The position numbers and the translations under genes were made by a program. Below are positions 1 through 7,225 of a stretch of 8,490 nucleotides of DNA, in pieces. The notes beneath the pieces are model-generated. The model did not search any database and was not told where the DNA came from. It saw only the letters and a list, made by a program, of their open reading frames with translations. This DNA comes from AC-37 sp034663685 (lineage in GTDB: Bacteria > Actinomycetota > Thermoleophilia > Solirubrobacterales > Thermoleophilaceae). Position 1 is the stretch's first letter. The number at the start of each line of letters is the position of its first letter. The stretch covers positions 1 through 8,490 of the forward strand of contig JAXDJC010000117.1 in the NCBI GenBank assembly GCA_034663685.1, in the 5' to 3' direction.

Positions 1-1
1 C

Positions 2-3000
2 GCCGGCGAGCTGACCGATGTGGCGATGCCCGAGATGGGCGAGTCCGTGACCGAGGGCACCGTGCTCGAGTGGCTCGTGGGCGTGGGCGACGGCGTCTCG
101 GTCGACGACGGCCTCGTGGAGATCTCCACCGACAAGGTCGACGCCGAGGTTCCCTCGCCGATCGCCGGCACGATCGCCGAGATCCTGGTGCAGCCGGACG
201 AGACCGTGACCACCGGCACCGTGCTGTGCCGGATCGCGCCCGGCGGCGAGTCCACGGGCACGCGGATGCCCGCGGGTGAGGACGTGCGCCGCGCTGAGGC
301 CGCCGAGCCGGTCGAGCCGGAGCCGCGACCCGCCGAGCCGGCCGCGAGCGGAGGCAACGGCTCCGCCAACGCCACGCCCGTCGCCGCACGCATGGCCAGC
401 GCCAAGGGAGTGGACGTGAACGCGCTCGAGGGCTCGGGCCCCCGGGGTCGTGTGACGAAGGCGGACGTGGAGGCGGTGCTGTCCAACGGTGGTGGTGGGG
501 CCGCCGCGCCCGCCAAGCCCGCCTCCGCCCCGCGCGAGGCCAGCCGCAAGCCGATCCGCGGCCCGGCGGCCACGCTCGCCCGCTTCATGAACGAGAGCCG
601 GTCGATCCCGACCGCCACGAGCTTCCGCACCCTCGAGGTGGACACGCTCGCGGGCCGGCGCTCCGCGCTCAAGGAGGCCGGCCGCAAGCTTTCCTTCACC
701 CACCTGATCGCCTGGGCCATCGTGCAGGCGGCGCGCGACATGCCCGTGATGACCAACTCCTACGAGGAGGTCGACGGCAAGCCGCAGCGGGTGGACCCGG
801 GCAGCGTGAGCATCGGCCTGGCAGTGGACGTGGAGCGCAAGGACGGCACGCGCTCCCTCGTGGTCCCGGTCGTGCACGACGCGGACGGGCTCGACCTCCC
901 CGCCTTCGTGGACCGCTACGACGAGCTGGTGAAGGGAGCCCGCGACAACACGCTCCCGCCCGACGCCTACGCCGGCGCCAACATCACGCTGACCAACCCC
1001 GGCGGCATCGGCACCGTGGCCTCGGTGCCGCGGCTGATGCCGGGCCAGGGCACGATCGTGGCCACCGGCGCGATCGGCCTCCCGCCCGGCCTCAAGGGCA
1101 TCGATCCCACCCGCGCGGGCGAGCTGGGCGTGGCCAAGGTCATGACGATGACCAGCACCTACGACCACCGCGTGATCCAGGGCGCGGAGTCGGGCCAGTT
1201 CCTCCAGCGCATCGACCAGCTGCTTCAGGGCGAGGACGGCTTCTACCAGGGCATTTTCGGGGCGCTCGGCCTGGGCGACGCCCCCACCGCCGTGCAGACC
1301 AAGGCCGCCGAGGACGGCGCGGGGCCGGTCACCGCGGCCGAGCCCGCCCCCTCCGAGGTCAGGCCCGACATCACGGGCGCGGCGGACGAGGGGCTGCTCC
1401 AGGCCGTACAGGCCGCCACCTCCGTGGTCAAGGCCCACCGCATGCACGGCCACCTCGCGGCCAAGCTCGACCCGCTCGGGTCGGAGCCGGTGGGCGATCC
1501 CGCGCTCGATCCCGAGACCGTGAACCTCACGCCCACGCTGATGCGGCAGATCCCCGCCTCCGTGCTGCGCGTGGCGGTGCCCGGCGAGACCTTCGCCGAC
1601 GCCCTCCCCCATCTCCAGGACACCTACTGCGGCACCATCGCCTACGAGATCGAGCACATCTCCGACCACAAGCAGCGCGTGTGGCTGCGGCAGGTCATCG
1701 AGTCGGGCGACCACCGCTGGCCGCCCAACGCGGAGCTGCGCAAGCGCCTGCTCGGGCGGCTCTCGCAGGTCGAGGCGCTCGAGCAGTACCTGCACAAGGC
1801 CTTCCTCGGGCGCAAGCAGTTCTCGATCGAGGGGCTCGACGTGCTGGTGCCGATGCTCGACGAGACGATCGAGCTGGCCTCCACCGCGGGCGCGCGCGAG
1901 GTCGTGATCGGCATGGCGCACCGCGGGCGGCTCAACGTGATCGCCCACACCGTGGGGCGCGGGTACCGCACGATCCTGGTGGAGTTCGAGGGCGAGCAGA
2001 ACCTCGAGGCCGACACGGCGATGCCCACCGGCGGCACCGGCGACGTGAAGTACCACTACGGCGCCTCGGGCACCTACAAGACCGAGTCGGGCCGCAACGT
2101 GAAGGTCACGCTCTCGCCCAACCCGAGCCACCTCGAGTTCATCGACCCTGTCGTGGAGGGCCGCGCCCGCGCCGACCAGTCGAGCCGCGCGAGCCGCGAG
2201 CTCTCGCACGACCCGACCATCGTCCTGCCGGTGCTGATCCACGGCGACGCCGCCTTCCCCGCCCAGGGCGTGGTGGCCGAGACGCTCAACCTCCAGGCGA
2301 TCGAGGGCTACAACACCGGCGGCACGATCCACATCATCACCAACAACCAGCTCGGGTTCACCACGGACCCGATCGAGGCGCGCTCCACCCGCTACGCCTC
2401 GGACCTGGCCAAGGGCTTCGACGTGCCGATCATCCACGTGAACGCCGACGACGTGGAGGGCTGTATCGCGGCCGTCCGGCTGTCGATGGCCTTCCGCGAG
2501 CGCTTCGGCCGCGACATGCTGATCGACCTGATCGGCTACCGCCGCTTCGGCCACAACGAGACGGACGAGCCCGCCTACACCCAGCCGGTGATGTACGAGG
2601 CGATCAAGCGCCACCCGCCGGTGCGCAAGCTCTACGCGGACAAGCTCGTGTCCCAGGGGATCGTGTCCCAGGAGGAGGCCGACGCGATCGCCGACGGCGC
2701 GTACTCCGAGCTCTCCGAGTCGCACTCGGAGCTCAAGGAGGCGATGCAGCAGGGCCACGACACGCAGGAGCACGAGCTCGACCGCACGGCCAGCACCGAG
2801 CCGAACACGACCGTGTCGGACGAGACGCTGCGCGCGCTCAACGAGCAGCTGCTGCGCGTGCCGGACGGCTTCACCGTGCACCGCAAGCTCAAGCCGCTGC
2901 TCGAGCGCCGGCGCGAGGCGCTCGAGGGCGGGGCGATCGACTGGGCCCACGCGGAGTCGCTCGCCTGGGCCTCGCTGCTCGCCCTCGGCGTGCCGATCCG

Positions 3001-3973
3001 GCTGACCGGCCAGGACACCGAGCGCGGCACCTTCAGCCAGCGCCACCTGGTGCTCCACGACGCGCAGACGGGCGACCGCTGGGCGCCGATCCAGAACCTG
3101 CCGAAGGCGGAGGTGCCGTTCGAGCTGCACAACAGCCCGCTGTCGGAGATCGCCTGCCTCGGGTTCGAGTACGGCTACTCCGCGCAGGCGCCCGAGGCGC
3201 TGGTGGTGTGGGAGGCGCAGTTCGGCGACTTCGTGAACAGCGCGCAGGTGATCGTGGACCAGTTCATGGTCTCCGGGCTCGCCAAGTGGGGCCAGGCCAC
3301 CCGGCTCACGCTGCTCCTGCCGCACGGCTACGAGGGGTCCGGCCCGGAGCACTCGAGCGGCCGCCTCGAGCGCTTCCTCCAGCTCGGCGCCGAGGGCAAC
3401 ATCCGCGTGGCCAACTGCTCCACGCCGGCGCAGTACTTCCACCTCCTGCGCCGCCAGGCGCTGATCCAGAAGCGCCGCCCGCTCGTGGTGATGACGCCCA
3501 AGAGCCTGCTGCGCAACCCGGCGGCCGTCTCGTCGCTCGACGACCTGGCCGACGGCCGCTTCCAGCCGGTGCTCGACGACCCGTCGCTGCCCGGCGAGCG
3601 GGACAGGGTCACCCGCGTCGTGCTGTGCTCCGGCAAGCTCTACTACGACCTCGCGGGCCACGAGTCGCGCCCGCAGCTCGACCACGTGGCGGTCGGCCGC
3701 GTGGAGCTGCTCTACCCGTTCGCGGAGAACGAGCTGCGCGAGCTGATGGCGAGCTATCCGTCGCTCAAGACGGTGGTGTGGGCCCAGGAGGAGCCGAAGA
3801 ACATGGGCGCCCGCAACGTGATGGAGCAGCGGCTCTCGTGGATCATGCCCGAGGGCGTGGGCTACGAGTACATCGGCCGCCAGCTGCGGGCAAGCCCGGG
3901 CGAGGGCTACGCCGCCGCGCACCGGACCGAGCAGGCGCGCATCGTGCGCGAGGCGCTCGGCGTGCGCGACTGA
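2..3973 (+). CDS. kgd: Multifunctional 2-oxoglutarate dehydrogenase: lipoyl, subunit-binding, E2 succinyltransferase and ThDP-dependent E1 domains in one chain (5' end probably outside window)
   Basis: TCA-cycle enzyme converting 2-oxoglutarate and CoA to succinyl-CoA and CO2 in the cytoplasm, with electrons passing to a separate E3. Residues are counted from the GTG at 20. A lipoyl domain (1-75) has MPEMGESVTEG and lipoyl-Lys39 in TDKVDAE. An Ala/Pro/Glu-rich linker leads to a peripheral subunit-binding domain (117-155, GSGPRGRVTKADV). The E2 acyltransferase domain (178-409) has LTNPGGIGTV, SVPRLMPGQG and His383 in TYDHRVIQGAESG. The E1 domain (458-1317) has NPSHLEF, the ThDP motif HGDAAFPAQG...NNQLGF, RRFGHNETDEPAYTQP, GTFSQRH and WEAQFGDF. 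E2 and E1 closely resemble Kgd/OdhA, but those proteins lack the lipoyl and subunit-binding domains and carry a short E1-type N-terminus instead. Start: the frame is open to the left edge, and the preceding residues (TDV) fit the first lipoyl strand, so GTG 20 may be an internal valine. A second lipoyl domain upstream is possible. Confidence 0.95.
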   Translation, partial: AGELTDVAMPEMGESVTEGTVLEWLVGVGDGVSVDDGLVEISTDKVDAEVPSPIAGTIAEILVQPDETVTTGTVLCRIAPGGESTGTRMPAGEDVRRAEAAEPVEPEPRPAEPAASGGNGSANATPVAARMASAKGVDVNALEGSGPRGRVTKADVEAVLSNGGGGAAAPAKPASAPREASRKPIRGPAATLARFMNESRSIPTATSFRTLEVDTLAGRRSALKEAGRKLSFTHLIAWAIVQAARDMPVMTNSYEEVDGKPQRVDPGSVSIGLAVDVERKDGTRSLVVPVVHDADGLDLPAFVDRYDELVKGARDNTLPPDAYAGANITLTNPGGIGTVASVPRLMPGQGTIVATGAIGLPPGLKGIDPTRAGELGVAKVMTMTSTYDHRVIQGAESGQFLQRIDQLLQGEDGFYQGIFGALGLGDAPTAVQTKAAEDGAGPVTAAEPAPSEVRPDITGAADEGLLQAVQAATSVVKAHRMHGHLAAKLDPLGSEPVGDPALDPETVNLTPTLMRQIPASVLRVAVPGETFADALPHLQDTYCGTIAYEIEHISDHKQRVWLRQVIESGDHRWPPNAELRKRLLGRLSQVEALEQYLHKAFLGRKQFSIEGLDVLVPMLDETIELASTAGAREVVIGMAHRGRLNVIAHTVGRGYRTILVEFEGEQNLEADTAMPTGGTGDVKYHYGASGTYKTESGRNVKVTLSPNPSHLEFIDPVVEGRARADQSSRASRELSHDPTIVLPVLIHGDAAFPAQGVVAETLNLQAIEGYNTGGTIHIITNNQLGFTTDPIEARSTRYASDLAKGFDVPIIHVNADDVEGCIAAVRLSMAFRERFGRDMLIDLIGYRRFGHNETDEPAYTQPVMYEAIKRHPPVRKLYADKLVSQGIVSQEEADAIADGAYSELSESHSELKEAMQQGHDTQEHELDRTASTEPNTTVSDETLRALNEQLLRVPDGFTVHRKLKPLLERRREALEGGAIDWAHAESLAWASLLALGVPIRLTGQDTERGTFSQRHLVLHDAQTGDRWAPIQNLPKAEVPFELHNSPLSEIACLGFEYGYSAQAPEALVVWEAQFGDFVNSAQVIVDQFMVSGLAKWGQATRLTLLLPHGYEGSGPEHSSGRLERFLQLGAEGNIRVANCSTPAQYFHLLRRQALIQKRRPLVVMTPKSLLRNPAAVSSLDDLADGRFQPVLDDPSLPGERDRVTRVVLCSGKLYYDLAGHESRPQLDHVAVGRVELLYPFAENELRELMASYPSLKTVVWAQEEPKNMGARNVMEQRLSWIMPEGVGYEYIGRQLRASPGEGYAAAHRTEQARIVREALGVRD

Positions 3974-3993
3974 CTCGTCAGCGGGTCCGGCCC

Positions 3994-5421
3994 CTAGAAG
4001 CCGCGGGCGCTCAGCCAGTCGGAGAGCTTCCTGCGGAACTCCGGCGCCGTGCGCTGGAGCATCAGGGTGTGGCCGGCGCCGTCGATCTCGTGCAGGGTCA
4101 CGTCGTTCGAGCCGGTGAACAGCGTGCGGTGGTTCTGGGCCGCCGGCGGCGGGAACAGGGCGTCCTGCTTGCCGAAGATCATCACCACCGGCGCCGTGAT
4201 CTGGTTGTACTGGCCGGGCTCGACGAACGCGGCCGGCACCGACGAGTTGATGTCGCCGCACGGGCTGCGCTCGCGGAGGTCCTTGCTCTCCTCCACGATC
4301 TTGGGCACGGCGTTGAAGAACGTGTCGGTGCCCCACTGGTCGCGGTCGGGCCAGAGGAAGGCGTAGCCGGTCGGCCCTCCCGGGCGCTTCTCGAAACCGT
4401 TCCCCGCGGTGCAGGACCCGGCCTCGCCGCGCGACTGGCGGTCGGCCAGCAACGCCTTGTCGATCCCCTCGGCCGCGAACGCCATCAGCACCAGCGCGTC
4501 CTCGTTGCGGAACGTCATGGCGGCGATCTCCGCCATGTAGGAGCCGAACGAGTGGCCGGCCAGGGCGACCTTCTTGAACGCGAGCCCCTTCGCGTTCGCG
4601 AGCTTGTAGTCGCCCGAGCGCAGCTCGTCCACCACCTGGTGGGCGGCGTCGGCCTGCGCGCCCACGCAGGTGGCGCCCGCCGGCGGCAGGCCGCTGTCGC
4701 CGTGGCCCAGGCGGTCGACCACCACCGACGCGTGACCCAGCTCGGCCATCTCCGTCTGGAAGTCGTAGCCGGGCACTCCGCGGTAGCGGAAGTACCTGTC
4801 GCTGATCTCGATCCCGTGGAGGTAGATCGCCACCGAGCGGGTGCCCCTGTCGAGCACCGAGCGCGGCGCCATCAGGTGGCCGGCGATCGGGTAGCGCTTG
4901 CCATCGGGGGTGCAGGGCACCTGCGTGCGATTGACGTTGTCGACCTGGAAGCTCACCGGCACGTCCACCAGCTCGCCGGCGCCCACGCGGATGTAGATCG
5001 AGCGGCTCGTGGCCGGGAGGCGGTGCCTGTCGCCCGCCACGGTGGCATGCACGCGCAGGTCGGCGGAGCCGGCCGTGTCGAGCGCGAGCTGGTAGAGGCG
5101 GATCGGCCTGTACGCGCCGCGCGTGCCGAAGCGGCGCGAGCTGAGGCGCTTCCAGCTGCCGTCTTCGCAGCGGTCCACGATCAGGTGCGCCCTGCGCCCG
5201 CCCTTGTTGAGTCCGGACGGCTCGGCCAGCCGGACGCCTGCCGCGACCTTGCCGCCGCGCACCACAGCCACCCCCGCGTGGGTCCCGCCGCACGTGCTGA
5301 TGCTCTTCGCGGAGCCGCCGACGGCGGCGAGGGCGAGCGACTGCGGGGTCTTGGCGGCGGCGCTCGCCGCGGGCAGCGCGATCGCCGCGACGGCGGCGAT
5401 CGGAAAGAGGCGGCGGCGCAT
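3994..5421 (-). CDS. Secreted alpha/beta hydrolase with an N-terminal accessory domain
   Basis: 475-residue predicted exported serine hydrolase (esterase/lipase/peptidase class; substrate unknown). A Sec signal peptide is clear: MRRR, a hydrophobic stretch to about residue 20, and Ala-rich cleavage sites at 21-23. No cysteine lies at the cleavage site, so it is not a lipoprotein. Residues about 25-155 look like a beta-rich domain that I do not recognise. The hydrolase fold follows: oxyanion-strand LHG (201-203), VVDRLGHGDSG (234-244), nucleophile elbow GHSFG with Ser291, acid GKQD with Asp420, and GAGH with His451, giving a complete Ser-Asp-His triad. The six cysteines (44, 85, 170, 252, 337, 388) could form disulfides outside the cell. 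The start is the only one giving a full signal peptide. No Shine-Dalgarno precedes it, but a GATAAT box does. It converges on the dehydrogenase gene across a 20-bp gap. Specific enzyme identity is not assignable from sequence alone. Confidence 0.9.
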   Translation of the reverse strand: MRRRLFPIAAVAAIALPAASAAAKTPQSLALAAVGGSAKSISTCGGTHAGVAVVRGGKVAAGVRLAEPSGLNKGGRRAHLIVDRCEDGSWKRLSSRRFGTRGAYRPIRLYQLALDTAGSADLRVHATVAGDRHRLPATSRSIYIRVGAGELVDVPVSFQVDNVNRTQVPCTPDGKRYPIAGHLMAPRSVLDRGTRSVAIYLHGIEISDRYFRYRGVPGYDFQTEMAELGHASVVVDRLGHGDSGLPPAGATCVGAQADAAHQVVDELRSGDYKLANAKGLAFKKVALAGHSFGSYMAEIAAMTFRNEDALVLMAFAAEGIDKALLADRQSRGEAGSCTAGNGFEKRPGGPTGYAFLWPDRDQWGTDTFFNAVPKIVEESKDLRERSPCGDINSSVPAAFVEPGQYNQITAPVVMIFGKQDALFPPPAAQNHRTLFTGSNDVTLHEIDGAGHTLMLQRTAPEFRRKLSDWLSARGF

Positions 5422-5430
5422 TCCGCGGGG

Positions 5431-5460
5431 ATTATCGCGGGCCGGGCGCCCGTGTGGCGA
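5431..5460 (-). promoter_or_regulatory. Putative promoter of the secreted hydrolase, nearly leaderless
   Basis: Read on the minus strand, TCGCCA (5455-5460) is followed after 18 bp by GATAAT (5431-5436), which ends 9 nt before the hydrolase ATG. The gene has no recognisable ribosome-binding site, so a leaderless or very short-leader transcript would fit. The spacer contains a 10-bp perfect palindrome, CGGGCGCCCG (5443-5452). The match is by eye and the -35 element is weak. Confidence 0.35.
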
Positions 5461-5464
5461 ATAG

Positions 5465-5500
5465 CGCGCGGCTCAGCAGCTTGCCGCCGCGCGGCTCAGC
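5465..5500 (-). repeat. 13-bp direct repeat around the SDR stop codon, with hairpin potential
   Basis: The + strand string CGCGCGGCTCAGC occurs at 5465-5477 and again at 5488-5500, where the second copy contains the SDR stop codon (5496-5498). In addition, 5465-5472 can pair with 5486-5493 to form an 8-bp GC stem with a 13-nt loop. It has no downstream T run, so it would be at most a weak terminator for the aldolase-kinase-SDR unit. High GC makes chance self-complementarity likely. Confidence 0.35.
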
Positions 5501-6293
5501 GCTTCTCGCGCTGCGCCTCGGCCAGCTCGGCGCCGGTCTCGGCCCCGCCGCCCGCGCGCTGGATCGCAGCCACCAGGGCGGGCGAGATCCCGGTGATCCA
5601 GCCGCCGGAGCGCAGCATCACGCTCGCCACGTCGATCTCGTACGGGTTCTTCCGGATCGCCTTGAGCACCGCCTTGGCCACGTCGTCGGGCGTGCGCGTG
5701 CCGGCACCGGCCGGGGCCTTGATGTTCGAGTCGGCCCACATGCCTGCCTCGGCGATGAAGCCGGGGAAGATCGCCGAGCACCCCACCCCCGTGTCGCGCA
5801 GATCCTCGTGGAGCGCGAGCGAGAACCCGCGCAGGCCGAACTTGGTGGCGTTGTAGAGCGAGGCCGCGGCGCTTGCCGCCTTGCCCGAGATCGACGACAC
5901 GTAGATGAGGTGTCCGCTGCGGCGCTCCAGCATTCCCGGCAGGAGGATGTGGGTGAGCTGGATGGCGGAGCGCAGGTTCACGTCGATCACGCGATCCACC
6001 TGCTCGGCCGTGTACTCGGTGAGCCTTCCGCTTCCCGGGAGGGCCGCGTTGGCCACCAGCACGTCCACCTGCCCGGACTGCTCGGCCAGCCGCCGCACGT
6101 CGTCCGCACCGGCGAGGTCCGCGGGCAGCACCTCCGCGCGGTCGCCCAGCTCGCGCGCGAGCTCCTCGAGCAGCTCGGCGCGGCGGCCACTCAGCAGCAC
6201 GGTCGCCCCCTCCCGGTGAAGCGCGCGGGCGATCGCCTGCCCCAGCCCGCCGGTTGCCCCCGTGACCAGCGCCCTCTTGCCGGACAGTTCCAC
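5496..6293 (-). CDS. Classical short-chain dehydrogenase/reductase (SDR)
   Basis: 265-residue soluble NAD(P)-dependent oxidoreductase of the classical SDR size. The Rossmann glycine motif is TGATGGLG (11-18). SGRR (35-38) at the end of the second strand suggests NADP(H) preference. NAAL (82-85) replaces the usual NNAG. The catalytic tetrad is intact: Asn106 in DVNLRS, Ser134 in YVSSISG, Tyr147 and Lys151 in YNATK. The C-terminus after about 245 is a charged, probably disordered tail. Two GTG starts compete. GTG 6302 overlaps the kinase stop as GTGA. GTG 6293 gives the usual MELSGKRALVTG beginning and has GGGGTGA 5 nt upstream, so I prefer it; the difference is three residues. Last gene of the aldolase-kinase-SDR unit, where it may act on the sugar or on the aldehyde released by the aldolase. 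Substrate unknown. Confidence 0.92.
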   Translation of the reverse strand: MELSGKRALVTGATGGLGQAIARALHREGATVLLSGRRAELLEELARELGDRAEVLPADLAGADDVRRLAEQSGQVDVLVANAALPGSGRLTEYTAEQVDRVIDVNLRSAIQLTHILLPGMLERRSGHLIYVSSISGKAASAAASLYNATKFGLRGFSLALHEDLRDTGVGCSAIFPGFIAEAGMWADSNIKAPAGAGTRTPDDVAKAVLKAIRKNPYEIDVASVMLRSGGWITGISPALVAAIQRAGGGAETGAELAEAQREKR

Positions 6294-6298
6294 CGCCC

Positions 6299-6305
6299 TC
6301 ACCCC
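6299..6305 (-). promoter_or_regulatory. Ribosome-binding site deciding the SDR start
   Basis: GGGGTGA, lying within the kinase stop region, complements the 16S 3' end and sits 5 nt before GTG 6293. The alternative GTG at 6302 has the G run directly against it with no spacer. This favours 6293 and implies that ribosomes finishing the kinase start the SDR. Confidence 0.5.
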
Positions 6306-7225
6306 CCGAACGCGAGCCGCTCGGCGGCCGCGAGATCGAATTCGCCGGCGTCGCTGCCGAGCCCGCCGGCCACGAAAGTTGCGGCCGCGCAGCCGAGCGA
6401 CGCGGCCTCGGCCAGCGGCCGGCCCGCCGCCAGGCCGCGCAGGTACCCGGCACTGAACGCGTCGCCGCAGCCCGAGGTGTCGACCACCTCGACCTCGTAG
6501 GCCCGCACCCGCTCCTCGCCGTCCCCGGATACGACGATCGCGCCCTCGGCACCCACCGTCACGGCCACCACCGACGGGCCCAGCTCGCGCAGCTTCGCGC
6601 ACGCCGCCGACACGTCCTCCTCCTCGACGAGCCCGCAGGCCTGGTCGCGGTTCACGAGCAGGTGGTCCACGTGGCCCAGCACCGGCGCGACCCATTCGAG
6701 GATTCCCGGGTTGCCGTCGGCGAGCATGTCGGCGGAGGTCACGGCTCCGGCGGCCCGCGCGCGCTCGAGCACCTTCGCGCAGAGCTCGGGGCCGGCGATC
6801 TCGGGTGCGCCTGCGTGCACGTGCGTGGCGGACTCGATCGCCTCCCACGGGATGTCGTCATCGGTCAGCGCGCCGTTGGCGCCGATCACGTGCAGCGCTG
6901 GGCGGTCCCCGTTCGGGCGGATCGGCAGCACCGACGCCGAGGTCTGCACATCGGTCTTGCGCGCCAGCCCGCTCGGGTCCACGCCCCAGCGCTCGAGCAG
7001 CTTCACCAGGGCGTCGCCGAGCGGGTCCTGGCCGATCGCGCCGGCGCTCAACACGTCGGCGCCGAGCTTTGCGAGCACCACGGCGGTGCCTCCGGCCGAC
7101 CCGGCCGGCGCCATGCGGATCTCCTCCACCAGCGTCCCGCCCTGGCCCTCCGGGATCTCGGTGACGGGGCGCGCAAGCACGTCGAGCACGTGCGCCCCCA
7201 GGCAGACGGCGGTCATCTCGCTCAC
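6299..7225 (-). CDS. PfkB-family (ribokinase-like) carbohydrate kinase
   Basis: 308-residue ATP-dependent sugar or nucleoside kinase of the ribokinase/PfkB fold, cytoplasmic. PfkB signature 1 lies at about 44-70 (AGGTAVVLAKLGADV...GAIGQDPLG). Signature 2 is DTSGCGDAFSAGYLRGL (249-265), with the anion hole GCG and catalytic base Asp255. Cys253 stands where alanine is usual (GAGD). VTVGAEGAIV (222-231) is the strand before the ATP site. N192 in VNRDQA matches the usual VNRxE region. The start is GTG 7225: it has GGAGG 7 nt upstream and overlaps the aldolase stop as GTGA. An ATG at 7216 is the alternative, but its spacing to the GGAGG is poor. Lying between an aldolase and an SDR, it probably phosphorylates a sugar for cleavage. 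The substrate is not readable from the sequence; adenosine- or deoxyribose-type substrates cannot be excluded. Confidence 0.93.
   Translation of the reverse strand: MSEMTAVCLGAHVLDVLARPVTEIPEGQGGTLVEEIRMAPAGSAGGTAVVLAKLGADVLSAGAIGQDPLGDALVKLLERWGVDPSGLARKTDVQTSASVLPIRPNGDRPALHVIGANGALTDDDIPWEAIESATHVHAGAPEIAGPELCAKVLERARAAGAVTSADMLADGNPGILEWVAPVLGHVDHLLVNRDQACGLVEEEDVSAACAKLRELGPSVVAVTVGAEGAIVVSGDGEERVRAYEVEVVDTSGCGDAFSAGYLRGLAAGRPLAEAASLGCAAATFVAGGLGSDAGEFDLAAAERLAFGG

Noticed and set aside
410..1680. Possible frameshift or gene boundary between the E2 and E1 parts
   Set aside because: The frame is continuous through the linker (residues 410-457), and E2-E1 fusion is the established Kgd/OdhA arrangement, so this is a true fusion rather than two genes joined by error.
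1681..5856. A 1391-codon open frame on the + strand
   Set aside because: It runs out of frame through the E1 domain and then antisense to the hydrolase and SDR. Its translation is an Arg/Ala/Gly/Pro-rich repeat-like string with no domain, typical of stop-poor frames in GC-rich DNA.
5454..6500. Long + strand frames opposite the SDR and kinase, and a second minus frame over 5473-6552
   Set aside because: Composition is Arg/Ala/Gly/His-rich, with no motif, while the overlapping minus-strand genes have complete catalytic motifs.
6303..6848. N-terminal extension of the SDR frame to an ATG at 6848
   Set aside because: The extra part lies in the alternate frame of the kinase, is low-complexity Arg/Gly, and lacks any domain. 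The SDR begins normally at GTG 6293 or 6302.
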